Below, piece after piece: positions 38,539-51,966 of a stretch of DNA of 64,000 nucleotides. The position numbers and the translations under genes were made by a program. Position 1 is the first letter of the stretch; every line of letters starts with the position of its first letter. The notes below the pieces were generated by a model that was given only the letters and a program-made list of their open reading frames with translations, did not search any database and was not told the origin of the DNA. Source of the DNA: Manihot esculenta (taxonomy: Eukaryota; Streptophyta; Magnoliopsida; Malpighiales; Euphorbiaceae); contig NC_035162.2 in the NCBI RefSeq assembly GCF_001659605.2, positions 5,289,248 through 5,353,247 on the forward strand, given 5' to 3'.

Positions 38539-40380
38539 CTTGGTGCTTGGATGAAATCTAGAGCTCAGGAGATTCAAAGGTCAGTTGAGATTTTCACTAG
38601 TTTTTCAACCCGCTTAGAGTTTTGCTTGAGGATGGTTTTTTGTGTCTGTGTTGCTTATTGGAAAACAGAGGCTTGATGTTCAGTTGGTGCCCCATGGCCA
38701 AGTTGAGATTGCTTTTTGTCCTTTTTCTTTTATAGGTTTTCTAGATTTGATTTGTTTGAGTGGATGACTTGATTACTAAGAGGTTTATTTTAATGGATTT
38801 AATTTGAGTTTTTGGGTTTTGTTTTTCTAAGCCCAAAGCCCCAATTTGCCCATTAAGGCATTGTAATGCAACTCAGTGAAAAATAAAAATAAAAATTGAT
38901 TGTTCTTCTTAGAAGGACAATCATGAAAGAAGAAGAGAAGGTTGATTATCTGAGATTAATTTAAGGAGTAGAAGTGTTCTTCTTCATTTTTTTTTATTCA
39001 AAATGACCCACCAAGCTAATGTACATTACGCATAGGCTTAGGAGTCAGGACTATTTTTTTTTCTTCCAAAAATAAAAAAGATGGGGAAATTAAAAGAGTT
39101 ACAAACCAGAAAATCCAAAGCCGGAGTAGGCTAACAAGAAAGCCCTTAAATTCAAATCCTTCTTCAGCGCCTCTCACCTCACTTGATTTCGTGGACCCTC
39201 TCATTGACAAAGCCCATATAATTAAATCACAGAATTAGGAATCCTTTCAAAAACTAACCCATTTTCACGAAATTTTAAACTATTGAGAAAAAAAAGGAAG
39301 TTATTCCATTTTTTTTAAGGATAAAAGTTTTTCTTCTTCTTTTTAGAAGACATTCACTAAAGAATTATAAAGTTATTTGGAGTTTTGACAAATTTAAATA
39401 ATAATAGTAATAAAACAATTTCAGGGTCCCACAAGCCAGAAACTAGTGCTACTAGTGTAGTACTAGTGCTGCAAGCAGCAATGGACTGGGAACAGAGAAC
39501 GTAAAGCAGTGGTGAGAATCCACGTCACCCACCTGCGACATCTCCTAAAACGCGACCCAAAATCTAATCCGAAATCCCCGTGTAATCATCCATTTCTCGT
39601 TTCCTTTCTTTTTTTTTTTTAAAGAAAAATAATTAAAAAATATGCATATTTCTCGGATCGCATAGTATCGGTATTGATCAAGAAAGATTGACCCATCGTT
39701 TGGATGACGCTTATTAATTGTGAGGAAACAGGAAGAGTAGAAAATAATAAAATTTATTTATTTTTTAATTTTATTTAGATAGATATTTTTATATTTTGTT
39801 TGGATAAATTACTAGTATAAAGACAAAATTATAATTATCTCTTGAATGGAGTTTATAAATTAACTATTATATCTTTACAAATTAAGAAATATAAGTTTTA
39901 TGAATTGAGAGAGGCATTTTTATGTCCAAATAAGAAAATTTAAGAAAATTTTTTTTCTCCATTTTCTCAATTCAAACAAAGCGTGAATTTTTGTTTTTTA
40001 TTTATTATAAAAATGAGAATAAAGAGAATTGAATTCTCCACCAACTTTGTTCTTGTTTGGGAAACTCTTATAGCAAGTGAACTGTCCATCCTCTCTCTTC
40101 CTCCCAACGGACTTCCCAAAGCCTCTCTATTTCTAACCTGTAACCAAACAAACAATAAATAGAAACCAGAGCGCAAAGCCAGCAAGCAACCTGTGACACA
40201 CACGGACGGAAAATTCTCCGAAACGCAAGAGTGAGTCACCCACTTAGAAACGTTTTCATTTTGATCACCTACGATATCACATTGCCTTTAATTCCCACAA
40301 ATTTTTTGGTTTTTGGATTGTTCTTTACTTTTATCAGACTTTCCTTCCTCAACTCTATGTATTTTCAAATCAGGTGAAAC
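38539..40380. other. Spacer and promoter region of the plastid glucose transporter gene
   Basis: No gene is supported. A possible TATA (TATAAAAA, about 40004-40011) lies about 370 bp upstream of the start codon. A cluster of ACTAGTG motifs occurs at about 39445-39470. Confidence 0.45.
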
Positions 40381-43300
40381 ATGCAGGCATCTGTGTGTGC
40401 AGTTAAAGGCACTGCCACCAGCAGCATAAGCGTCGGTTGTCGGCATCGTAACCGGAGGAGTTTGCTTGCCGCCAGTGGTCTTGCCGGTGGTTTTAACAAG
40501 AGAAGTTCACTATCACTGTCGGCCTTGTCTTTAAACAATAACGGCTGCATGAATTGCGGGATCAGTTTCTGTGGACAGCGTGCAGCTGATTCGTTCTCAA
40601 TGGGAACTGAGCTCGTGCGAACTGCTTTTTCTAGGTCCCTTCCGATTAAAGCTCTGTCCTCCGGTTTGTTGTCTAGCCTTGATCTCGCGTTTCGATCAAT
40701 TCTAGTTTCTCTGATTTGAATTGTTCCGAACTGTGACCTTGCAACTCGCAATTGAATCTTACTTGCAGATGATGATATTGAAGAATCTGCTCCTATCCAT
40801 CCTCAGAGAAAATCTACTGGAACTGTCTTGCCATTCGTCGGTGTTGCTAGTTTGGGAGCTATTTTATTTGGTTACCATCTTGCGTATGTCCGTGTCTAAA
40901 TCAGGATTTGTATCTTCTTTTTTTTTTTTAACTCTTCAATTGTCAATTCAAGCTTATTTTCGTCCTTGTAAATTTGGCTATGGATTTTTGGCCAGTGATC
41001 CCTGATTCAAGATTTTCTGGCGAGCCTGTTAACTTTGGTTGTGCCTTACTCTGTAGTATGAAGTTCATTGTAGTGTTCTCTTCTTTTGTGCTGCTTCAGG
41101 GTGGTAAATGGTGCTCTTGAGTATCTTGCCAAGGATCTTGCGATCGCTGAAAATACTGTCCTACAAGGCAAGAGCAAGTTAATTTGCGATGCAAAATGTT
41201 GATGCAATAACTTGTATTATATATTTGTATATTTTTGGTTGTACTGGTAGCATGCATTTATTACTTGTGTCAAACTTTAGTGAGACAGAGAATGCCTCAG
41301 CCAAAACAGCAGAATGCTTGTGTTAGCTGAGAATAAGGAAATTGGCAAATTGATAAATCTCAGTTTTATTTGTTTTTTTTTTTTTTTTTTTTGGGGGGGG
41401 GGTGTGTGGGGTTGTGATTCAGACTTTGTTGAATCAGTCGTAGCTATTTGTATGTTCAGAAATTATGGTTGTATATTTCTTCTTTCCTCTCATTTGTTAA
41501 AAATCTTTTACTGTCTCAATTATCAGTTGTGTACAGCTTATGCTTTCCTAACTGCAACATTGAGCAGGATGGATTGTTAGCACGCTACTTGCTAGTGCCA
41601 CTATTGGTTCATTTACTGGGGGAGCGTTGGCTGACAAGTTTGGCAGGATAAGAACCTTTCAGTTAGATGCAATCCCTCTCATAATTGGAGCATTCCTTTG
41701 GTCTGTCCACTCTCACTGGTTGAGTTCTCGTCTTAGAAACTTGTGCTAAAATTAATTTTTATGATTGTTCTAAATGTTTGCAGTACTACAGCACAGACTG
41801 TTCAGACTATGATAATTGGTCGTCTACTTGCTGGTATTGGAATTGGCATATCTTCAGCCATTGTTCCTCTTTATATATCTGAGGTTGTAATTTATCAATC
41901 CTGAGGTCACTGTTGACTCTGAATAAGTTTGCAAGAGCTTATATGCTAAGTTGCTAACACTGACTTGTTTTAGTCAGATTTCACCAACTGAAATTCGTGG
42001 TGCACTGGGGTCTGTAAATCAACTTTCCATATGTATTGGGATTCTGTTGGCATTGGTGGCTGGATTACCATTAGCAGGAAATCCTTTATGGTATTTCTAG
42101 TCTTTTTTGTTTTAGTTTCATGCTTAAATTTTATGTTAAATCAACATGAACAATAATATACAAGCATGATAAGATGGCACAGCATACTGCCTCTTTGCAG
42201 TTTAACATCATAAAAATGCCGCCTCCAAAACCACTAATATGCTAGAAAAAGGTGGTGTAATTATATGTTATGCTTTTAACTTGATATGCATGCATCAGAG
42301 AATATTGAAATGGGCTTCTAAGATTAGCAATGATTCTAAACAAATTGTTGCTGCAATTAAAGCGAGCAGTGGAGTAATGTTAGACTGTAGAGTATGTGTA
42401 TATATATATATATGTATGGGATTGTCACAACTTTCTGGCATGGTATAAAACTCTATAATAGTCTGGAGTTTTGATATTGGCATGACATTTTTCTGTATCA
42501 AATGTAGGAAAAGGTCAAGATTTTATATTTTTTTTCTTTAAAGAACCTTTAAAATGGATCAAAACAGTAAAAAAGAAATACGATGTTCTACTGTTTGTCT
42601 AAATGTGGATGGCAATTTAAATTGATGAAGTCTGGTCCATACTTGAGGTTAAATATGGGTGGAAATTCTTGGTAAAATTTCACATACTTCGTGGACAAGT
42701 TTATTGTGATTTTCTGAGGTCATGGGTAATTGTTTTGTTCATACTGTAACATGTTACTCTAGTATTTAAGGGCCATCCTCTTCCCTTTTTGGAGGGGCAA
42801 ATTATTTTTATTTCTAGATTATCATGCAGTCTTAGTTAAATTTTTACTATTCTTCTAGAATTCCCAATTGGATGCTCAATTCACTGCTCAGACATTATTT
42901 TCAGAATATAGTAGGTATGCATAAGTTCCGCCAGAAGCTTATGAGTGAGAGTTTTATTTATATATTTTTAATTTCCATGACCTAGGAAAAGAAAAGCAAC
43001 TGAAGAATTGGTATTTATTAGCATGGCTGGAAAAATAAATAATAAGCTTGTCTCTTTAGCATCCGGAAAACTTTACACTGGAAACTCAATACAACTTCAA
43101 TTTTAATTGACCTATATAATGATTCTCATGTGGAACTTTTGCTTGGACTTTAGACAAGTTTCATGTGGCAAAAAAATTGTGGTTTATGCACATTTATCAG
43201 TGAAGTTAATTGAATAGTGGCCAGTTATATTTTAATTTTGTATTATTCTCATTGTTGTATGTATTCCTAACTGGTCTGTCAGACATTGTCTTTCATGGAT

Positions 43301-46300
43301 CACTTTTTTCTTTATCATATTTAGTTCTCTTTATCTGCTGTCTGTTAGGTGGAGAACAATGTTTGGCATTTCTGCTGTCCCTGCTATTCTATTGGCTTTG
43401 GGAATGGCATTTTCTCCAGAAAGTCCTCGTTGGCTTTTTCAGGTTTTCCTATGGACCTTAATCTCTTTGTTGGAGCCTTAGAATATCTTTCTGTTTTTCA
43501 TTGTAATTAGGTATGGATTATTCATAAATTGGCAAAGTGCTATTGATCAAACACATTGCCTTGCAGCAAGGAAAAATTTCTGAAGCAGAACAATCCATAA
43601 GGATACTCTATGGTAAAGAAAGAGTTCCTGAGGTTATGCAAGATTTAGCAGTTGGAGGTCAAGGTTCTGCAGAGCCAGAAGCAGGATGGTTTGATCTATT
43701 TAGCAGCCGCTATTGGAAAGGTAACTGTAAAAATATGCAAGCATCTTGCCTTATTGTGAAATCTATTTTTAGAGCGTTATAAGTTGGATCAGGTAAAATT
43801 TACTGTTGCACAAACATAAGTTGGGTTAGATGAAATTATGTCGTTTTGATTTGCAGAATTTTATGCGACTTTGAAACCAATAATGAACCAAAACTTTGTA
43901 AATCTATTAATAAACACAATCCATATATAAATAGCTATTGATGCATTAACATTTGAGACTTCTGCTACTGAATTTTATACAAGGAATTTGGCGCATGGTT
44001 CTGTTGAACTTATTATCTGTTTCTTGGAAGTTACTTGGAAACAGGGGTGCTGAGTCGATGAATAATAACAAAGCGTAGGGTTATTAATTGGTTAATGCAC
44101 CCAAACTCAAGCCTTAGAATTTTTAGTGATAATGGCTCATCAAGATATGTTTTCACAAAAATAAATACCTAATGGAATCCCAAGATGATCTTCTTGTGCC
44201 TTAGTTTTGCTGCTGTCTTTTTCTCGATGTACTGTCCTTGTAATATATAAGTCTGATATACAATGGTATTTTTTATCCTCCTAACTTATTTGCTGTGTGC
44301 AGTTGTGAGTGTTGGTGTAGCACTTTTCTTTTTTCAGCAGCTGGCTGGGATAAATGCTGTAGTGTATTATTCCACTGCTGTGTTCCGCAGTGTTGGAATT
44401 GCATCTGATGTTGCAGCAAGTGCTCTTGTTGGGGCAGCAAATGTCTTTGGTAAATATATATTTTTGTGTTCTTTCTGGAATCTAGGGAGATCTTTCAATA
44501 TTTTTCATTTTGCATTCCATGTTTAACATGGTTGGCTTCTTCCAGGCACAACCGTGGCATCATCTTTAATGGACAGACAAGGAAGAAAAAGTCTTCTGAT
44601 TATAAGCTTTTTGGGAATGGTATGCTTATTTTAGGATAGAAGTATATCTAGAACAGATATATTTGAATTTCTGTTGAAATATTTACTCCCATCAAGTATA
44701 TAGCTTAAAGTCCTTGAAACTACATTCTGCAGTTTCGTTTTGGTCTTGCTAGTAGTTTTTTATTTTTGTCTCTACCTCTATTGCTGATTTGCTGAAAACT
44801 GTTTTAAAGTTCTCTTACCTGTCCAATCCCTAGTATAAGTTAATACCTCCTTTCTATAATTTTTATCCACTTTACTTCTGTTCATACATATTAAGAAAGA
44901 CAAATTTTTTTTATTGTCTTTCCAATTATATTCATCTTAAAGATATTAAATTTTATTAAATATTAAGAAATATTTTGAATACTTATTTAGAAAAATAACA
45001 ATTAGTGAGAGGATATTTTGAAAATAAAATAAAATTAAATAGGGTTATAGTAGTCAATTGATATGTTAACTATATGTAAAAAAAAAGGAAAGTGAACAAT
45101 AATTTTGGACAACTAAAAAAGAAAGATAGACAAAAATCATGAGACAGAGGGAGTATTTTATTAAGAAAATAAAGATAGTATGAGTATCTTTGCCACTGAA
45201 TCTGTTTTTATTATGAATTGAAATAGTAAATTTGTTTTTCCATGAACTTGTCTCCTTATGTAAATGGTTTTTTTGTTTCCAAAAAAAATTATATAGTAAA
45301 ATGTATTGTGTTTCAGATAGGTGACAAACTAGCAATATGTTACTTCATTATATGGTCCAGTAAATTTTCATGGATTTAACAGATGTCTTCATAGGCAAAT
45401 TTGTGTGCTAAAATATCCTTCATGTTTCCTTGTTGAAAGCATGGTTTTATATGAAATGCTGAATTTATATGGGCAGCCACTGTAGGCTTTATTAATGATG
45501 GATACAATTGATATTGGTAGAAGGTAATGCCAGCAACTTTTTTATTTCCTGTGCACATGACATAAAATTTGGTTACCTGATGTGATCCTGCCATACATAG
45601 CTAAAATGCATCAATAATGATATATATATATATATATATATATATGCTGAATTTATATGGGCAGCCACTGTAGGCTTTATTAATGATGGATACAATTGAT
45701 ATTGGTAGAAGGTAATGCCAGCAACTTTTTTATTTCCTGTGCACATGACATAAAATTTGGTTACCTGATTTGATCCTGCCATAGCTAAAATGCATCAAAT
45801 ATATATATATATGTATATGCATACACGGTTTTTATTGATCTTTTATACCAAATATTATTTAACATGCAAAACTCATTACCCATTTTCGAAGATTATTCTC
45901 ATGCCTTATACATTTCCATTTTGGCGTTCTCTGCTTGTGAAGGCTGCTTCAATGTTGCTGCTTTCTTTGTCCTTCACTTGGAAGGTACTGGCACCGTATT
46001 CTGGCACACTTGCTGTTCTTGGGACCGTTTGGTAAGTTACTGACTTTCCTTTTCTAGTTGTGTTTGGGATTATATCTTTTTTGGCTTGTGAAATCCAAAT
46101 GTCTTTTATCTCATAACACAGCTATGTGTTGTCCTTTTCACTTGGTGCCGGTCCTGTACCTGCTCTTCTTTTGCCGGAAATATTTGCCTCCAGAATCAGA
46201 GCAAAAGCAGTTTCTTTATCCTTGGGGATGCATTGGGTAAGTCACGTGGAGGGAAACTTTCCCTGCTGTTCATAAGTATGGACATTATGAGCAAGTAATT

Positions 46301-46839
46301 GTATTGGAACGATTTGATTTTTCTTTTGATCGGTTCCTTTAAAATCTAGTTGGTAAGGAAGAAATTAAACATAATTCATCAAATAGAGCAATTGAATTGG
46401 ACATTAGAACACTCCCCTTCCTTAATGACTGAATTTGTATCTGTATGTGTTCCTATCATTTGAGGCAGGATGAATGGCAGATGATCTTTTCCACAAATGA
46501 GGGGTCTTGTAGTCGTATATTCTTATATTTGTGCATGTATCATATGTGTTATTGCGCATACACACGCCTATATTTATATATCATTTGCACATGCTTGATA
46601 GGAAAACTGATATAATCTGTGAAATGCTTATGACTACTTGGTTTTATTTGGTATAGATCTCAAATTTCTTCATTGGTCTCTATTTCTTGAGCGTTGTAAA
46701 CAAGTTTGGAATCAGCACTGTGTACCTGGGATTTGCAGCCGTTTGCGTTCTTGCAGCCTTGTACATAGCGGGTAACGTTGTGGAAACGAAGGGAAGATCC
46801 CTGGAGGAAATAGAGCGTGCTCTTAACCCTGCAATTTGA
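40381..46839 (+). CDS. pGlcT: Plastidic glucose transporter (pGlcT/GLT1), MFS sugar transporter
   Basis: Exports glucose from starch breakdown across the plastid inner envelope. Thirteen exons, phases consistent: 40381-40663, 40769-40883, 41100-41167, 41568-41700, 41784-41883, 41978-42090, 43349-43442, 43567-43720, 44303-44449, 44546-44619, 45943-46031, 46122-46236 and 46657-46839; 1,668 nt, 555 aa, close to the family length. Residues 1 to about 95 (exon 1) are Ser/Arg/Gly-rich with few acids, a plastid transit peptide. MFS sugar-porter motifs: ADKFGRIR (177-184), PESPRWLF (294-301), QQLAGIN (365-371) and VETKGRS (537-543, in place of the usual PETKG). Exons 2-6 and 9-13 hold the two sets of membrane helices, with exon 8 as the hydrophilic central loop. 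Intron 3 has a GC donor. A tandem duplication and a MITE lie in intron 10. Confidence 0.95.
41168..41567 (+). other. GC-AG intron 3 of pGlcT
   Basis: Exon 3 must end after CTACAAG (41167) to keep the conserved frame LQGWIVSTLL. The next bases are GCAAGAG, a GC donor with otherwise good consensus; the acceptor is TTGAGCAG. Using the nearby GT (in AGCAAGTTAAT) would lead to a stop within a few codons. The intron contains a T19/G9 tract at about 41366-41401. Confidence 0.85.
42091..43348 (+). other. Large intron 6 of pGlcT
   Basis: 1,258 bp without any recognisable exon or element. It contains a short TA microsatellite near 42397-42414. Confidence 0.7.
44844..45155. mobile_element. Stowaway-like MITE in pGlcT intron 10
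   Basis: About 312 bp. The ends are TACCTCCTTTCTATAATTTT and, read from the other side, TACTCCCTCTGTCTCATGAT. This is the CTCCCTCCGTCCC-type terminal repeat known from plant Stowaway (Tc1/mariner) MITEs, with TA at both borders. The AT-rich core TTAAATTTTATTAAATATTA is shared with copies near 51967 and 63300. Confidence 0.7.
45458..45815 (+). repeat. 188-bp tandem duplication in pGlcT intron 10
   Basis: Copies start at 45458 and 45646 and are almost identical, differing by a few bases in about 170. Each ends in a (TA)n run, about 26 bp after the first copy and shorter after the second. The near identity indicates a recent event. Confidence 0.85.
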
Positions 46840-47150
46840 TTTGGATATTTTGATTAGTGCACGTGGTAATAATTTTTATGTGGCTCATGATTGGTCTGAA
46901 GACGTGGTGCTTTTTCCTTATTTTTGTGGAAGGTTTCTTTGTTGTCCACTTGTATTGAGTGTACTGGGGAATGTTCTCTTATCCTCCATTTTCCTGTCAA
47001 ATCTTCAGCTGTAACCAGCTTCGAGAGTACTGTCTTTGTTATGTAAATTTGGACTAGAATTTTGGGCAAAACCAGTTTAGGTAGATGGAGCTGTAATAAA
47101 TATACTCGGGAATTTTGCCATGTGATTCTTTGCAATGAATGTTACATGAA
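46840..47150 (+). other. 3'UTR of pGlcT
   Basis: Follows the TGA at 46837-46839. It is T-rich with AATAAA-like signals near 47094-47100 (AATAAATA). The exact end is not determinable. Confidence 0.45.
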
Positions 47151-47449
47151 TGCTTATCGGACATCAAAATTCTGGAAATATATGCAATCATTTTCATGGT
47201 CAGTCGTTCAGCTTGAAGATAAAACTTCTGACGAGTCGGATAGTTAACTGCAAACGCATTCAAATATCAGGCATTATCTCAGGTATGATATAGAAACACC
47301 ACATGTTCAGTCGCATAATGGTGATTTTTGCCGTATTCTTCCTCTTTCCTACCACTGCTGCTGATTGAACCAGCAATTTACTAACCCCAAAATAAAACAA
47401 GGAATTCCCTCTGTAATAGTGGGATGCAGTACACTTCAGCTCTTCAATC

Positions 47450-48745
47450 TTAAAATTTGACTGGATTTGACTTATGGTTTAAACAAGTCGTTGTTTAAAC
47501 TCAACTTTGAAATTTATCACTTAAACTGAATTTAAATTCAGCAGCATAGTCAATTCATTTTTAAGTTCGTACGTCAATTAATTTTGAAATTTATTACTTA
47601 AACAAACTGAATTTAAATTCAGCAGCATTCAATTCGTTAAAACTCGTGAGTCAACTCGTTTTTAAGTTCGTGATTAGGCTCGTTCAGTATAATCGTTAAA
47701 CAAGCTCATAAACTAACTCATTAACAAACTACTACTTAAATAAATTCGTGAATAAGCGTATACATTATTTTATATTTAGTATCTAGTATTCAATATTTAT
47801 TATTTTATGTTAAGAATAAATTTATTATTTGATATATTAAAATTATTAGATATAATCATAATATTAACATAGATTGTTTTATTATAAATTTAAAATTAAA
47901 TTATAAATAATTTTTTATTATAAATTTAAAATTAAATGATAAATAATTATTTTTTATAAATATATATTTGTATAGTTATTATACTATTATAAAATCAGCG
48001 TTAAACTATTAAAATAAAAAAATAACTATAAATAAAAATTTTAATTTTTGACATTAAGCAAACAATATGAAAGCTGAGAATAATTATAAAAGTATATTAA
48101 CAACTATTAATTAGGTAGAAAATGTATATTATATTTTTAAATTTATAATACTAATTTAATAATGACACTTTTTATATATTATTGATAGAGTTATTTTTTA
48201 TATTATTTTTGAAGATACATGAATGTTAAAATTTAAGTTGACTAGATAAGCAAATAAAAATTTGTGTGTTATTTATATTATGTTATTAAATTTATATTTA
48301 TTTGTATTATTTTATTATGAATCGTGTTGGTATAACTTTTTTAAATGTGTTTATTCTTACTTTTTTATATTAATTTTTTTAAATGTGTTTACTCTTACTT
48401 TTTATATTTATAGTAATTAATAATGAATTAAAGTGTACCGAAAATAATTTGTAATTATTTATTAAAAATTTATGTTCAAATTTAATTAATGAGTTTTTTA
48501 ATTGAGTTTATCGAACTGAATTCAAATTACACTTGTTATTATAATAAATACTTTTTGCTTTTTCATAAATCAAGTTCGAATTAAATTCAATTTTAATAAA
48601 CAGTCATTGTTTTTTTATAAATCAAGTTCGAATTAAATTTAATTTTAATATAGAATTCATAAGTCAAGCAGGAGCGATATACTAAGTTCGAATGGAGCTT
48701 AAACTTTCAATTTTCTTTAACAAACCAACTCAACTCGATTATACC
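47450..48745. repeat. Unclassified interspersed repeat with AACTCG/TTCGTG motifs
   Basis: Related in motif content to 17180-17910: AAACAAGTCG, GTGAGTCAACTCG, TTAAGTTCG and AACAAACCAACTCAACTCG. A very AT-rich centre lies between more motif-dense ends. Probably an old DNA-transposon-derived repeat; terminal repeats are not resolved. Confidence 0.4.
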
Positions 48746-49257
48746 CCACATTCCAAAATATTTTTTATTAGTTCAATATTCAATATGACAAATTTGTATG
48801 TGAATGATGATGCTATTCTGGACATCGGTTATGTGAGAACAGTGCTGCTCTTAGATCAATTATAAAAGAATATCGTAACTATCTAAAATGATGATGCCCG
48901 CAAAATTTCGTTCAAATTCTAGAATTATTGTTTTTGAAGACGAAAACACAAGCAATTGGATAAATCGTTGCCATAATAGGAGCATTACATCTAAATCATT
49001 CTATTTTCTGTTCTCTTCCGATAGAGATATATCACCATTTCATCACCCTACCACTGTTGAAATACAAATGATCGTTTATCTCCGTATGATAGCAGATATC
49101 CCTCATCGCTTTTTTGGCAGTTCTTAGTTTTATATGCACGTGTTATTTCAACATGTAAAGCAAATCCAACATAAATCTTCTTCCACAATTTTTCTGCCTG
49201 CAATCCCGAGCAAAATTTGGAAGTCGAGAAAGCACAATGTTCATATGCGTGGTGATT

Positions 49258-51541
49258 TTACATGTTGGCTTTCCTTTCCCACCTTTCCTTCGTGTCAAGC
49301 CTGCAAAAATAAAACTAAAAAACCATTCAGAAACAAAGGATCTAAGAAATGTTTGCAACATTATTGTTGACTTCCAAAGGGGCATTGCACAATTTGCTTT
49401 TCCACAAGTCGTGGAAGTCAAAGAGAAGTGGAAAATATGCCATTAAAAGAAAATCATCAGGATAATCATAAAGCCTACATCCTATAAATTTGATAATAAG
49501 TGCAGGAACATTCCTCCAAAATCAGATTACAAAGTGAAAATAAGCTGCTTCTAAATAAACAACTGCAGCAACCAAACAGTGATAAGACTCTCGTTAAGAA
49601 AATGCCCAAGTGGTTTCTTTCTAATTGAATACCCATATCTGGCCTACAAAATATCCTGTGGAACAGTTATTGCAGGAATTCCCCATCTGTTCCCACTTGA
49701 GAGACAAAATTTGCATTCTAATGACATCCATGTGCATACAAAATGCAAGCATAAGCATACACAAATGGGAATAGGATATTCAAACGTCCCCAAAGGAACA
49801 ACTGGCTGGTTAAAACTTGGAGCTTCAAACTTGAGTCATGGGACTGGCGTATGAGGTCTATGTGAAGGGGAGGACTAGCCGCCATTGTCTAGTCCAATGC
49901 TGGATGGACCAAAAGAACAAAGGATCTCTTGCATTACAGTGATGCACACACTCCACATATGGCTTTTTCTGACTACTTTTTCAGACCAACCTTGAATGTT
50001 CAAATTGAAAAAAGATAAAGCTTAAAAGTGTCCTTGTAAGAACAGAGAAGTCCTTGTGGCACTTCAAATTCTAGTCTATTTATGAACATTGCAGGCCAAA
50101 TGTGTATTACAAGAAAGTGTCTTTAGTCTACAAATCATAACTACCAAGAATCAATCGGCGCAATTATGTATAATTCTACTTGTATGAAATATCATCTGTA
50201 GCCATTGGCTAATGCCAAAACTTACCCCCAGTGCAATTTCTGGCGCTTCTTTGGTGCTTTATCTACTGCTAAATTGTCAAGTTGTTGTGGGGAATTAACA
50301 ATGTCAAGGTGTTTTTTCAAGTTGGCAACACTCCGGTCCTCAATTTTTCTAGCTGTATCTTTACCATCACTATGTTTGAGGCCTTTGCCATGAGATCTGC
50401 TAGTGCCACTGCCATCTGAAATCCATATGATGAAATTAGACAATCCCAAATGCAATGTATAATACTTAATTGAGAAAAGTACCTTCAGAGTTCTTTTGAA
50501 GCTTTGATTTTATCTTCAACCGTCTCTTGTGTAGCTCCTATAGAATGCAAGAATTCAAAATTCCTTACATAATTATTGGAAGGAAAAGAAGTTAAACAAA
50601 ACTGATATGCAAGAGAACTACTATAGCATATGGGACCAACAAAACATAGTCCCTTGCCAAAAATATAAATCTGATTTGCATATGCAAAGATTGATACATA
50701 GGAAAAGGGTTTAATTTCAACAATGAACAACCAAAAACATAGAATACATGACAATTTTTACCATATACCTTAATTTTACAATATATTCTTCACAATTTCA
50801 ATAGGAATAACTGCAAAGCAAGACTTATTACTCAAACAAGAAGCCAACGGAGACCTACTCCATGATGGTAACTCAAGATTGTCATTTACACATATTTCAA
50901 ACTGAAAACCTAAAAAAAACTCCACAATTTGGTGACAAAAATGTGCCATTGAGTTTGCCTAACTAGCTCATTAGTATTAAGAAGGTGGCAGGATCTGAGC
51001 TCAGTATTCTATTGAAATTGTTTCATACATTCAACTGCAACCTACATAACATCTTACAATACCAGGGGGAGAAAGCATAAATATTAGCCATCACACTACT
51101 GGGGACTTGAAAAAACTAGTCCATTTGGTTGCTAATGTATGGACCTAATCCACAACTTGACGACGGCTCTCCAATAAGAAATCTATTACCCCCAAAACCC
51201 TTCTTTTCGAAACTACTACTCCAGTTAACTTCTACCAAACCTTGCGGTGCTTATTGCATGATCTTTAACAAAATAATAATTGCCCAATTGAAGAAATACG
51301 TTAGGGATTGGGAAATGGGTTCTTACACCACAAAATAATAATTAAATTTCGCAAATTTGTAATTTGTATAATTGATGTGTATGTAATATGTGTTAGGGTA
51401 GTGTGGTCGTACTTGGAGCTTGAAGACCTGCTCTTGGGAGACACGGGTGGGCTTGAAACCGGGTTGCAAAGATGGGGTTGAAGCTATTGCCGCTTCTTTT
51501 CTCTCATCTTCTCCTTCTACTTCTTCTTCTTCGCGACTCAT
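49258..51541 (-). CDS. Small conserved plant protein of unknown function, charged
   Basis: Four exons: 51413-51541, 50483-50537, 50226-50415 and 49258-49300; 417 nt, 138 aa, phases consistent and all introns GT-AG. The N-terminus is very acidic (SREEEEVEGEDE), followed by the motif PGFKPTRV (27-34), then a basic helix ELHKRRLKIKSK (44-55), a low-complexity polar middle, and a basic, aromatic C-terminus KKRQKLHWGLDTKERWERK. The last exon encodes only the final 15 codons, and that C-terminal motif is what identified it. I recall similar plant proteins with these motifs but no function. The charge pattern would suit a nuclear or RNA-associated protein; this is inference. Confidence 0.75.
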
Positions 51542-51966
51542 ATGGTTGGATGTTGATTTTCACCGCCTGTCTGGTGAGCAACGAGAACGCTCGCTTTTCG
51601 CGGATTCAACTATAAAAACGGTGCTCAAAAGAAAAATTACAAAAACGGTGCGTTCTGTGGGATGCACGATCATTTTTAATTCATAAGAATAGGGATCTAA
51701 ACGGTACTGTATTGGCGAAAATTAAACTAATCCAAATCTAAATCTGATTTATAATTATATAAAAATTCATATAAATTCAATTTTAAAAGAAATTATCAAT
51801 ATAAAAATTATTTAATTATTGAATAAATAATTATATTATCTATAAAAATAGTTTACGTTTAAACGATATATTCATTATATATGTTAATTAATTATACATA
51901 ATTTTGAATACTCCATAAATATTTAATTTATTAACTATTTAATTTAATTTTTTAATCATAAAAAGA

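Noticed and set aside
40365..40751. Minus-strand ORF of 128 codons
   Set aside because: Antisense shadow of pGlcT exon 1, which has a clear transit peptide and splice sites.
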